Shown piece by piece: positions 52,749 through 60,636 of a stretch of DNA of 64,000 nucleotides. Location: assembly GCF_004197395.1 (NCBI RefSeq), contig NZ_SELS01000001.1:310001-374000 (forward strand), in the 5' to 3' direction. The stretch is from Paraburkholderia sp. UYCP14C. Its GTDB lineage: Bacteria; Pseudomonadota; Gammaproteobacteria; Burkholderiales; Burkholderiaceae. The position numbers were made by a program, and so were the translations under genes. The notes under the pieces are model-generated. The model made no database searches and was not told where the DNA came from. It saw only the letters and a program-made list of their open reading frames with translations. The number at the start of each line of letters is the position of its first letter. Position 1 is the stretch's first letter.

Positions 52749-54098
52749 ATGCATTACGTACATTCATGGACCGCGCAGAACGCGCAACCGCAGGCGCGCA
52801 GCTTGCTGCGACGCGCGATCGCGGCGTCGGCACTCGGCAACGCGACCGAATGGTTCGACTACGGCATTTACGCTTACGGCCTGAGCTATATTTCGGCCGC
52901 ATTGTTCCCCGGCAGCACCGCGCAGGCCACGTTGTTCGCACTGGCGACGTTCGCCATTTCGTTTCTCGTGCGTCCGCTAGGCGGCCTGTTCTGGGGGCCG
53001 CTCGGCGATCGTCTCGGCCGCAAGCACGTGCTCGCGTTGACGATCATTCTGATGTCGGTGGCAACGCTGCTGGTCGGGCTTGTGCCGACTTACGCGAGCA
53101 TCGGCTGGTGGGCACCGCTGATCCTCGTCGTACTGCGAATGATCCAGGGCTTTTCGACGGGCGGCGAATACGGCGGCGCGGCGACTTTCATGGCCGAATA
53201 CGCACCCGACAAGAAACGCGGCTTCTGCGGCAGCTTCCTCGAATTCGCGACGTTGGCGGGATTCTCGCTCGGCGCGTTTCTGATGCTCGGTTGCTCCATC
53301 GTGCTCGGCAACACGGCAATGCATGCATGGGGATGGCGTCTGCCGTTTCTGATCGCGGCGCCACTTGGCCTGATCGGCTTCTATCTGCGCTCGAAGCTGG
53401 AAGACACGCCGGTCTTTCGCGAACTCGAACAATCGATGCACAAGGAGCAGCATAGCTGCGTCACGCTGAAGGCATTGCTGCGGGACTATTGGAAGCCGCT
53501 GATTCAGCTCGGCGGACTCGTGGTCGCGTTGAACGTCGTCAACTATGTGCTGCTCGCCTATATGCCGACTTTCATGCAGAAGCAGCTTGGCATGAGCGAC
53601 AACATGTCCCTGCTCGTGCCGCTGATCGGCATGCTCGCGATGATGGTGTTTCTGCCGTTTGCGGGTACGTTCTCGGATCGCGTCGGACGCAAGAACGTCT
53701 GGTGGTTCTCGCTGGTCGGCCTGTTCGTCGCGGCGATTCCGATGTTCCTGTTGATGAAGCTCGGCGTGACGGGTGCGTTCATCGGCTTTGCCGTGCTCGG
53801 GCTGTTGTACGTGCCGCAACTGGGCAGCATCTCGGCGATGTTCCCCGCGATGTTCCCGACGCAGGTCCGTTACGCGGGGATGGCGATTGCGTATAACGTG
53901 TCGACGTCGATTTTCGGCGGCACGGCGCCGATGGCGAACCAATGGCTCGTCGCGCATACGGGCAATGCGCTGGTGCCGGCTTATTACATGATGGCCGCGT
54001 GCGTCGTCGGTGCGATCGCGTTGATCTTCGTGCCTGAAACGCGCGGGTGTTCGCTGCGCGGGCAGGGCATTCCGGGGAAGCAGGAAGTAGTGGGTTGA
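52749..54098 (+). CDS. ProP-type metabolite/osmolyte:H+ symporter (MFS, MHS family)
   Basis: 449 residues, 12 membrane helices. Opening 'ASALGNATEWFDYGIYAYG' and loop motif 'GPLGDRLGRKHVLALTIILM' are characteristic of the metabolite:H+ symporter family that includes ProP, the proline/betaine/ectoine carrier; the long C-terminal coiled coil of E. coli ProP is missing, so osmosensing by that means is unlikely. Placed at the end of the ectoine locus with a candidate operator, it is probably a second ectoine importer. ATG 52749 has AGGAGG upstream; the in-frame upstream start at 52593 lies within the control region. Confidence 0.83.
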   Translation: MHYVHSWTAQNAQPQARSLLRRAIAASALGNATEWFDYGIYAYGLSYISAALFPGSTAQATLFALATFAISFLVRPLGGLFWGPLGDRLGRKHVLALTIILMSVATLLVGLVPTYASIGWWAPLILVVLRMIQGFSTGGEYGGAATFMAEYAPDKKRGFCGSFLEFATLAGFSLGAFLMLGCSIVLGNTAMHAWGWRLPFLIAAPLGLIGFYLRSKLEDTPVFRELEQSMHKEQHSCVTLKALLRDYWKPLIQLGGLVVALNVVNYVLLAYMPTFMQKQLGMSDNMSLLVPLIGMLAMMVFLPFAGTFSDRVGRKNVWWFSLVGLFVAAIPMFLLMKLGVTGAFIGFAVLGLLYVPQLGSISAMFPAMFPTQVRYAGMAIAYNVSTSIFGGTAPMANQWLVAHTGNALVPAYYMMAACVVGAIALIFVPETRGCSLRGQGIPGKQEVVG

Positions 54099-54160
54099 AG
54101 TGGCATTGCGTGGCCAACCGGGTATCGGTGCGGTTCGGCCACGCGTGGTTGATCGAGCGT

Positions 54161-54550
54161 TTATTTCGGCTGGCTTTGCGCGAGCCTCGACTTCAGCAGT
54201 TCGTATTTCTCTAGCGAGGAATCCGCGAATGCCGCATCACGGCTCGAACGCGTATCGTCGAATGGAATCGGCTCGGCAAACTGGCTGACGGTCAGATCCC
54301 ATCTCTTGCCGTCGATCAGGTTGTAGAAGTGCGTGCCGCCCGCCGTGCGCGTCGTCAGAATCTCACCGCCGAAGCAGTCCTGCACGATCAGAGACGTAAC
54401 GCTGCAATGATTCTGCGCGGGATTCGCCGACGACCATGCGTGGCTCGGGCTCGACGTATCGCCGGACCATACGCGAGCAAGGGCGCGGTAAAGCTCGATG
54501 GGCGTCGCAAAGGTCTTCGATGCGGCAGGCGTCTGTGCTTCCTGTGTCAT
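54161..54550 (-). CDS. YunG-like protein of unknown function
   Basis: 129 residues resembling the YunG family: 'WSSANPAQNHCSVTSLIVQD' then 'GGEILTTRTAGGTHFYNLID' and 'RWDLTVSQF', the Cys/His/Asn arrangement of a papain-like or transglutaminase-like small fold. No signal peptide. Start ATG 54550 with GAAGGA upstream. Convergent with the symporter gene. Its 5' leader contains a short His-rich reading frame and an intrinsic terminator, which suggests conditional read-through. Confidence 0.68.
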   Translation of the reverse strand: MTQEAQTPAASKTFATPIELYRALARVWSGDTSSPSHAWSSANPAQNHCSVTSLIVQDCFGGEILTTRTAGGTHFYNLIDGKRWDLTVSQFAEPIPFDDTRSSRDAAFADSSLEKYELLKSRLAQSQPK

Positions 54551-54592
54551 GGCGGCAATCCTTCGTTCGATCAGCGTTCAGGGTGTCAGAAA

Positions 54593-54625
54593 AACAAAAA
54601 GCCCCGTCGTTGCCGGCGGGGCTTT
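54593..54625 (-). terminator. Intrinsic terminator, possibly an attenuator, before the YunG-like gene
   Basis: Minus-strand stem AAAGCCCCG / CGGGGCTTT (arms 54617-54625 and 54598-54606) with a TTTTTGTTTTT tail. Lies 27 bases after a 31-codon reading frame and 43 bases before the YunG-like start. It could instead end the transcript of the GH54 lipoprotein gene, 194 bases upstream. Confidence 0.8.
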
Positions 54626-54651
54626 CTGGCGCATGTCGCTGCGGATGATGT

Positions 54652-54747
54652 CTAGCGGCGTATGCGTATGCGAGTCCCCACAGGCAGTCCCACGCGGGCA
54701 TGCGCATGATGATGCTCGGCGATGGTGTGGGTCGGGAGGGCTTGCAT
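54652..54747 (-). CDS. Possible 31-residue leader peptide, His-rich
   Basis: Runs from ATG 54747 to TAG 54652. Residues 12-16 are HHHAH and residues 26-31 are RIRIRR. Followed at once by the terminator and then a structural gene, the layout of a translation-controlled attenuator (as in hisL). GGGAGGG-like purine tracts are on the other strand only, so there is no strong ribosome site; other frames here lack stops before the terminator. Speculative. Confidence 0.35.
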   Translation of the reverse strand: MQALPTHTIAEHHHAHARVGLPVGTRIRIRR

Positions 54748-54818
54748 AGCGACTGAGTGTGCCTTCAATTGCGCGACGCGTCAACGAATCATCGATTGCC
54801 GCGTCGCGCTGATCGTGC

Positions 54819-56846
54819 TTACGACTTCGCGCCGCTCAGGATCGCGAGGCTCGGGCAGTAGTGCGTCGCGCTCAGATACGCGGCCTGCTGCGAGCGCACG
54901 CCCGCGCTGCTCGACGTGGGCGGGTCGATGAACACTTGCGCATTGTTCGATCCAGCCGGTGCGGTCAGCGTCATCGTCACTTTCCACCAGTTGCCGGATT
55001 TCACCGCGGTGAGCGCCGTCGCTTGTCCCCCGCCCCATGTGCCGCGCACGATCGCGCCGGTGTTCGTGTTCAGCACCCAGCCGAACTCGGTTCCGCTCGG
55101 GTCGTCGGTCTGGATCGAGCCGCCGGGGAACACCGTTGCGTTGGTGGTGGCGAGCACGTAGTCGGTGAACGTGTACGACTGGCCACCCTGCACACGGATC
55201 ACCTCGTGGATGTTCGACACGGCCGAACCGTTCGTGCTCGTGACCGTCGCGGCGCCCTGATTCACGCCGGAGATGTCGGTGGCGGGCACGGCGGTGCCGC
55301 CGTTCGACTGGAACCACGCATCCGGCGTCGCGAGACTGAGCGGCGAGTTGATCAGATTGTTCGCATAGCAGGCCGATGCGGCCGCGTTGGTCGGCGGCCC
55401 GTAGAAGCTCGCGATGCTCGACTGGATCGCGTTGTCGGTCGTATCGGAGGTTGCCTTCGTGATGATCGCGCCTTCGAAGAACTGGATCGGCGCAGCACTG
55501 CCGTCTCCGCCTTCGCCGAGCGACAGCCCGCCTTGCCATTGGCCGTTGAATGCATGGCCGGCATCGTTGCCGAAGATCAGCGCTTCAGGCGGCGCCTGAT
55601 CGAACAGCGACGTCAGCACGCTTTGCGAAGCGGAGCCGCCTTTGACCGCGAACAGATTCGACGCGGTGAGCGGCGAGTACTTCGACAGCACCGTGACGAA
55701 CTTCTCTTTCGCCGGTTGCTGCGGACCGTACAGATAGACGCCGGCTTCGGCATCGACGCCCGGCCAGTTGGTATCGAGCGCGTTGCACACCGGGTCCTTC
55801 ACGTTCGACGGCTGGATCGAGTCGCCGTCGCAATAGCCGAACACGGCCGCGTTGCCGTTCGAAAACGCGAGCGCGAACATTTCGCCTTCCACTTCGCCGT
55901 GCGCATAGGTGCTCGGATTCGCGCTGCTTTCCATGTTGCCGTAGGTGCCGCAGCAGGTCGACGACTGGCTGTAGTGCGCGCCGGCCACCATGTACTCGGC
56001 GATTTCGCTATCGCCGATCGATTGGTTCACCGTGCCGAAGCGTTTGCGATAGGCCTGTCCGGCCAGCGTGCCGAGCGCCGGAATCTGCACGCCGTTGGTC
56101 GTGACGAACGCCAGCTTGGCCGGAGTGCCGGCAAGCGCCGGCAAGTCGTTGCCGATCGTCAGTTGCTGCGTCGGCGCCTGCGCGGTCAAGGCGGTCGGCG
56201 GTTGCAGCAGTTGCACGGTCAGGGTGCCCGAAGTGCCCGGCAGCGTGATCGTCGCGAAACCGTTGAGGACCGGCACGGTGGTCGTTTTGCTGCCGTTCTG
56301 CACGGTCAGCGATTGCGTGCCGTCCTGGTTCAGCGTCAGCGTCGCGGGGACATTGCCGAACGCGCCGTTCTTCAGCGGCGCGACCAGATCGATCTGGTCG
56401 TAGATGTAGGTGACCGAGCAGGTGGTGTTGTTACAGAACGATTGCGTGCTCTGCACATTCGCCGAGCCGACCAGCGAGCGGTCGCCGCCTTTCAGCGTGG
56501 TGTTGGTGTACGGATAGACGTCGAGCGTCGTGTTGTCGGACGCGCGTTGAATCTGGAACAGCGGGCCTGTGTAGTTCTTCGTCAGCAGCCGGGTCACGCT
56601 GTGCGCCGCGGAGCAGGGTGTGTTGGCCGTGGCGGCGGCGTCGCAGGGCAGCGGGCTCGACGTCGAGTTGTTGTTCGCCGACGCATTCGAATTCGATTGC
56701 GCTGCGTTGCTGGACACCGCCGCGTTCGAAGTGGCCGCGTTCGCCACCGGTGATCCCGATACGCCGCTATTGTCGCCGTTACACGCGGCGAGTCCGACGG
56801 CCATCGCCAGCCAGACCGCCACTAATCCCATTCTTCTCGACATCAT
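54819..56846 (-). CDS. GH54-type alpha-L-arabinofuranosidase lipoprotein
   Basis: 675 residues from ATG 56846, with AGGAGGAGG immediately upstream. Lipobox 'VGLAAC' (C22) and a Ser/Asn/Ala linker to about residue 65, then a domain resembling fungal AbfB (GH54): 'PCSAAHSVTRLLTKNYTGPL', 'FQIQRASDNTT', the adjacent Cys pair C298-C299 in 'TCCGTYGNMES' with candidate nucleophile E306, and 'GEGGDG' with candidate acid/base D448. A beta-rich insert lies at about 155-235. The C-terminal 150 residues ('VIRVQGGQSYTFTDYVLA' onward) look like a carbohydrate-binding module. Would release arabinose from plant polymers at the cell surface. Confidence 0.72.
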   Translation of the reverse strand: MMSRRMGLVAVWLAMAVGLAACNGDNSGVSGSPVANAATSNAAVSSNAAQSNSNASANNNSTSSPLPCDAAATANTPCSAAHSVTRLLTKNYTGPLFQIQRASDNTTLDVYPYTNTTLKGGDRSLVGSANVQSTQSFCNNTTCSVTYIYDQIDLVAPLKNGAFGNVPATLTLNQDGTQSLTVQNGSKTTTVPVLNGFATITLPGTSGTLTVQLLQPPTALTAQAPTQQLTIGNDLPALAGTPAKLAFVTTNGVQIPALGTLAGQAYRKRFGTVNQSIGDSEIAEYMVAGAHYSQSSTCCGTYGNMESSANPSTYAHGEVEGEMFALAFSNGNAAVFGYCDGDSIQPSNVKDPVCNALDTNWPGVDAEAGVYLYGPQQPAKEKFVTVLSKYSPLTASNLFAVKGGSASQSVLTSLFDQAPPEALIFGNDAGHAFNGQWQGGLSLGEGGDGSAAPIQFFEGAIITKATSDTTDNAIQSSIASFYGPPTNAAASACYANNLINSPLSLATPDAWFQSNGGTAVPATDISGVNQGAATVTSTNGSAVSNIHEVIRVQGGQSYTFTDYVLATTNATVFPGGSIQTDDPSGTEFGWVLNTNTGAIVRGTWGGGQATALTAVKSGNWWKVTMTLTAPAGSNNAQVFIDPPTSSSAGVRSQQAAYLSATHYCPSLAILSGAKS

Positions 56847-57255
56847 GACCTCCTCCTGTTGAACCGCTGATCGGTTGAAGATACTTAGTTGTACGGATCT
56901 GGATGGTTGCTTCGCACGAGAGCCGGCGGGGTTGGTGTCGAGCGCCCGGCAGGTAATAATATTAGTCAATAATATTGATTTGACGGCATGGGGTAATCCC
57001 GCATGCGCGTTTCAGGAAATTGAAAGGATCAAGCAGCATGCGGCTTACGCGATTCGCATACGCTGGAGGCCGGTCTGAATTATTACTAATATTGTCACGG
57101 ACACGGCACGCCGAATGCTGGAGTGATGACGTCGCTGGACGCGCCGCGTTGAATCGGCGCGAGGGCGTGAAGAGAGGGGGATGTAGATGAAAGTGACGCG
57201 CGGCGAATCAGATGTTCGACCGCGCATCGCTTGCGCCGATGCGCTTCAACGCAAG
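56847..57255. other. Upstream region of the arabinofuranosidase gene
   Basis: 409 bases, strikingly A/T-rich between 56950 and 57100 for this genome. Holds paired inverted repeats (separate entry). No credible gene; short frames on both strands lack ribosome sites. Confidence 0.5.
56954..56978. promoter_or_regulatory. A/T-rich inverted repeats, possible operator of the arabinofuranosidase gene
   Basis: TAATAATATTA (56954-56964) and TCAATAATATTGA (56966-56978) are each symmetrical about a central base. A related stretch ACTAATATTGTCA lies at 57085-57097. Situated 108-132 bases upstream of the gene start, suitable for regulator binding. Confidence 0.45.
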
Positions 57256-57954
57256 TCAACCGCCGGACAGCACCGTGTCCTCGATTTCATAGCGTTCGTT
57301 ACCGACTGAAATCAAATTGATGCCGGCATGCTTGCGCGTCAGCGTGTCGCCCGGCATCGGCCGATCGTTCGCGGACGCGGCTGTGCCCATCACCCGGCCG
57401 TTGACGCCGAAGAAAATCGCCCGCGTCGTGCCGTCGGGCCAGTAGACCACGACCGTCGTCGATCGATCGCTGTGATGTACGACGCCGAACTTGCACATCG
57501 TTTTGGTCTGTCCGTTGCCGCGCTCGCACGGCAGGGTGCCGCTCGCGCTGAGCGGCGATTCCTTCACGGGCGCGGCGCCGTTCTGCGAGCCGGTTTGAGC
57601 GCCTTCCGTCGAAATCGAAATCAGCGTCACGCCATCCGCTTCGCCGACCACGCGCGCCTGCCGCTGATGCCCGAGGATCGCATGCACGGCGGCGCTGTCG
57701 CGCGATCCCGGGCAACCGACCAGCATCGCCATATGGTCGAGATAGTTCGCGGTCGCGGCCGACTCGCCGAGCCGCCGGCAGGCATCGCCCGAGTGCGGAT
57801 AGCCATCGCCGAGCACGACGAACGACGCGGGCCATTCGAACGGCTTCTCCGTGCCAGCGGCGTGCGCGGAAGTCGACGCGCTGCCGGCACCGAAAGAAAC
57901 CGCCGCCATCGCGGCGTACAGCGCCGAAGCAAAAGATCGGGTCGCGCGTTGCAT
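57256..57954 (-). CDS. Hypothetical exported protein
   Basis: 232 residues. Sec signal peptide ('FASALYAAMAAVSFGAG', cleavage probably after 'SAHA' near residue 33). Mature part has a 'VVLGDGYPHSGDACRRLG' segment and Cys pairs, beta-rich later ('TTVVVYWPDGTTRAIFFGVNG', split by conserved Gly). No recognised family. Start ATG 57954 chosen for GGAGGAG upstream and the signal peptide; 20 bases after the TPR protein gene, so cotranscribed with it. Confidence 0.65.
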   Translation of the reverse strand: MQRATRSFASALYAAMAAVSFGAGSASTSAHAAGTEKPFEWPASFVVLGDGYPHSGDACRRLGESAATANYLDHMAMLVGCPGSRDSAAVHAILGHQRQARVVGEADGVTLISISTEGAQTGSQNGAAPVKESPLSASGTLPCERGNGQTKTMCKFGVVHHSDRSTTVVVYWPDGTTRAIFFGVNGRVMGTAASANDRPMPGDTLTRKHAGINLISVGNERYEIEDTVLSGG

Positions 57955-57974
57955 CGAAGTTCTCCTCCGCTCGC

Positions 57975-58745
57975 TCACGTTCTGGCCGCACCCGCCGCCA
58001 ACGCGGCCTGCGCCCGCTGCAGCCACTCGCGATTATGTTCGCGCGCGTGACGCGGCCAATGTTTGGCGTCCTGCACGATTTCCGCATAGAGCGCGCCGGC
58101 GCGGCGGCGGTCCGCATCTTCCGGCTGCGCGGCGAGCCAGTCGGCGAACAGGCACCGCGGCGCGACGTCGGTTGCGCAGGTCAGCGCGTGTTCGAATGCC
58201 GCGCGTGCGCCCGGCGCGTTCAGTGCGGCCAGCGTGCGCGCATACAGCAGCGCCGGCTCGCCTTGATTGCGCGCGTGCGGATTCACCGAGAACAGAGTTG
58301 CCAAGGTCGCATCGGCGGCCGGGTAGTTGCCGAGCGCGAACTGCGAGCGTGCGAGGCCGAGCAGCAGCGCGGGATCGTTCGCAAATGGGCCGTTCGCGGC
58401 CGTTTGGAAATGTTCGAGCGCTTCGCGCGGATTGCCGGCCGCGAGCAACGCCTCGCCGAGCCGCATCCGATGCTGCACGGTCGGCGCGCGCTCGAAAGCG
58501 GCGCGCGCTTCACGCAGCGCCCGATTCGGATCGACGAATTGCGTGATCGCCTGGGTGGCCACGCGCGCGCCGCGCGAATGGCGCAGACCCGGCAGATAGA
58601 TCGCGAAGAAATACACAATGCTGCCGAACAGCGGAAAGGCAAACAGAATGAATAGCCAGTAGATGCCCTGGTTATTGCGCATCGCGTGGACGGCGAAAAA
58701 GATCGCGATAAATACGTGAAGACCAATTCCAAAGAAGTAGGGCAT
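57975..58745 (-). CDS. Membrane-anchored TPR protein
   Basis: 256 residues. Two N-terminal membrane segments ('GIGLHVFIAIFFAVHAM' and 'IYWLFILFAFPLFGSIVYFF', a PLDc_N-like hairpin) then about four TPR-like helical pairs ('RLGEALLAAGNPREALEHFQ', 'LGLARSQFALGNYPAADATL'). TPR domains mount protein partners; the partner is unknown. Downstream of a small membrane peptide and a flavin reductase on the same strand. Confidence 0.72.
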   Translation of the reverse strand: MPYFFGIGLHVFIAIFFAVHAMRNNQGIYWLFILFAFPLFGSIVYFFAIYLPGLRHSRGARVATQAITQFVDPNRALREARAAFERAPTVQHRMRLGEALLAAGNPREALEHFQTAANGPFANDPALLLGLARSQFALGNYPAADATLATLFSVNPHARNQGEPALLYARTLAALNAPGARAAFEHALTCATDVAPRCLFADWLAAQPEDADRRRAGALYAEIVQDAKHWPRHAREHNREWLQRAQAALAAGAART

Positions 58746-58809
58746 ATCGATTCAACCTTCGAGCATGAGGAAAAGCGCGCCGCGAGCCCGTCATCAGCGT
58801 AACCGGGCC

Positions 58810-58911
58810 CTAATGCAGCGAACCGACCCGCAGATACGCGAAAAGAAGCGATAACGCCACGACGATCACACCGGTGGCAACGACGAGACGATTTGCTAGC
58901 AGTCGACGCAT
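58810..58911 (-). CDS. 33-residue single-helix membrane peptide
   Basis: ATG 58911 to TAG 58810. One membrane helix ('LVVATGVIVVALSLLFAYL') between a basic N-terminus 'MRRLLANR' and a short polar end. AGGAGA sits 6 bases before the ATG and overlaps the stop codon region of the reductase gene (stop 58922-58924), so the two are translationally linked. It looks like a small accessory subunit of the adjacent membrane reductase. Confidence 0.6.
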   Translation of the reverse strand: MRRLLANRLVVATGVIVVALSLLFAYLRVGSLH

Positions 58912-58921
58912 CGCAAGTCTC

Positions 58922-60247
58922 CTAGACGAAACTGTAGCGTTCGGAATGGTAGCGGATGCGCGGCACCTTCATTTCGCCGAGCGCCGTTTCGATCGCATCC
59001 ATCATCGGGTCCGGGCCGCAGATGAAGTACTCGTGATCGGCGAACCTGGGCGGCAGATGTCGCTGGAACATCGCGGCGTCGATGCGCCCGGTTTCGCCGC
59101 TCCAGCCTTCGGGCGGGTCCGACAGCACATAGACGATGCGCAGATCGAGCCGCGTCTTGAGCGCATCGAGTTCCTCGCGGAAAGTCAGCGCGTCCCAGTT
59201 CTTGCCGCCGTACAGTAGCACGAGCGGACGTCGGTCGCCGCGATCGGCGAGCGTGCGGATCATGCTCATCATCGGCGTAATGCCGATGCCGCCGGCGATC
59301 AGCACGTGCATGTCGGTCGGATGGCCGATCGTGAACGCACCATACGGTCCGTCCAGATACACGCGCTGACCCGCCTCGAGCGTCTTCACCTGGCTCGTGA
59401 AATCGCCGAGATTGCGGATCGTCATTTCGACGCGGCCATTCGCGGCCTCGGCGCTCGACGAGAACGAAAAAGGATGTCCGGTGATCCTGAACGGGCTGCC
59501 CCACACGTTGAGCCAGCCGAACTGGCCGGGCTTGAAGCGAAAGCCCGCGTGGCCGTCGGGTTGCATCACGAGCGTGGTGGTGTCGCCGCGTTCGGCGCGC
59601 ACTTCCGCGATCCGGTACGGACGCCTGAGCATGAACAGCGGCTTGAACAGACGCACGTACAGCAGCAGCGCGATCCAGAATGCCGTCATGCAGATCCACA
59701 GCGTGCGCTTGAACGGATCGGTCAGATAGAAGCCCCAGCCAATCATATGCAGCAACCCGCCGAAGATCGCGACGAGCGCGAGCCCGATATGCGACAGATG
59801 CCACAGCTCATAAGGGATCTTCAGCTGCTTGCGCCACAGCGCGGTGATCACCAGCACGATCACCGAGCCGATCGACAGGAACGCGAACCACGCGCCCCAC
59901 GGTACCTCGAGCAGCGAGTCGGGCATCGCGACCTTGTCCGAGCGGATCGCGAACAGAATCAGCGGATGCGCGACGACGAGGCTGACCGCGAGCAGCGACA
60001 CGCGTCGATGGAAATGGTAGATGACGTCCTCGCCCCACGGCTCGGTCACGTGACGAAACCGCGCGGTGAGGCCGAATTGCAGGCCCATCATCGCGAGGCC
60101 GGCGTAGCCGAGCGCGACCGAGAACTCGGTGCCGAAGTTGCGCGCGGGCGGCAGCGTGCCGGTCAGCAGCGCAAACAGCGGCGCGAGAATGAACAGCAGA
60201 TAGATGATCGACCAGATGGCCTTGTGCGCGAGATCTCGGGATTGCAT
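58922..60247 (-). CDS. Ferric reductase-like transmembrane flavoprotein
   Basis: 441 residues. About six membrane helices with His pairs for heme ('DVIYHFHRRVSLLAVSLVVAHP', broken by polar turns, and 'WHLSHIGLALVAIFGGLLH'), then a ferredoxin-reductase module: FAD site 'HPFSFSSS', NAD(P) sites 'AGGIGITPMMSM' and 'FICGPDPMMDA'. Passes electrons from NAD(P)H through FAD and heme across the inner membrane, as in ferric reductases and NOX enzymes. Start ATG 60247 has GGAGAAG upstream; a Met five residues earlier lacks a ribosome site. Confidence 0.82.
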   Translation of the reverse strand: MQSRDLAHKAIWSIIYLLFILAPLFALLTGTLPPARNFGTEFSVALGYAGLAMMGLQFGLTARFRHVTEPWGEDVIYHFHRRVSLLAVSLVVAHPLILFAIRSDKVAMPDSLLEVPWGAWFAFLSIGSVIVLVITALWRKQLKIPYELWHLSHIGLALVAIFGGLLHMIGWGFYLTDPFKRTLWICMTAFWIALLLYVRLFKPLFMLRRPYRIAEVRAERGDTTTLVMQPDGHAGFRFKPGQFGWLNVWGSPFRITGHPFSFSSSAEAANGRVEMTIRNLGDFTSQVKTLEAGQRVYLDGPYGAFTIGHPTDMHVLIAGGIGITPMMSMIRTLADRGDRRPLVLLYGGKNWDALTFREELDALKTRLDLRIVYVLSDPPEGWSGETGRIDAAMFQRHLPPRFADHEYFICGPDPMMDAIETALGEMKVPRIRYHSERYSFV

Positions 60248-60300
60248 CGGGTGCTTCTCCATGCCGGGGAGCGGCGGCCCCGCTCGCGCTCGGTCCGCGC

Positions 60301-60636
60301 TCAAACGCAGGTAGTGAGCAGCAGCGCGGGCCCGAACGTGATGACGGTCGCGACCAGCGCCGCGATCAGGGTCCAGACGACGACGGTATGCATGAACGAG
60401 CTGATGCGTTCGGGTCCGGGGTCGCGGGTCGCGGCGCGATAGCGCCATAGCCAGCCGATCGCGATCAGATGGAGCAGCAGAATGATCGCGAGACTCGCGC
60501 GCAGCGGCCCGGTCGGCCACGCGAACGCGCAGCCGATCGCGTGCAGCGCATACAGGATCACGAATGCGAGACACCAGATCGTGAAGCCGACGGCGAGCCA
60601 CCACAGGCGCCGTGGCGAAAGCGGACGCGCATTCAT
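60301..60636 (-). CDS. Small membrane protein of the cytochrome oxidase operon
   Basis: 111 residues with three membrane helices ('LWWLAVGFTIWCLAFVILYA', 'LRASLAIILLLHLIAIGWLW', 'VVVWTLIAALVATVITFG'). ATG 60636 overlaps the stop of the oxidase subunit I gene (ATGA). Resembles the small helper subunits often found at the end of oxidase operons; no named family. Confidence 0.68.
   Translation of the reverse strand: MNARPLSPRRLWWLAVGFTIWCLAFVILYALHAIGCAFAWPTGPLRASLAIILLLHLIAIGWLWRYRAATRDPGPERISSFMHTVVVWTLIAALVATVITFGPALLLTTCV

Noticed and set aside
54363-54707. A minus-strand frame starting MRMPAWDCLWG with two Trp codons, suggestive of a trp leader
   Set aside because: It has no stop before the terminator and runs into the YunG-like gene in another frame, so it cannot act as a leader peptide.
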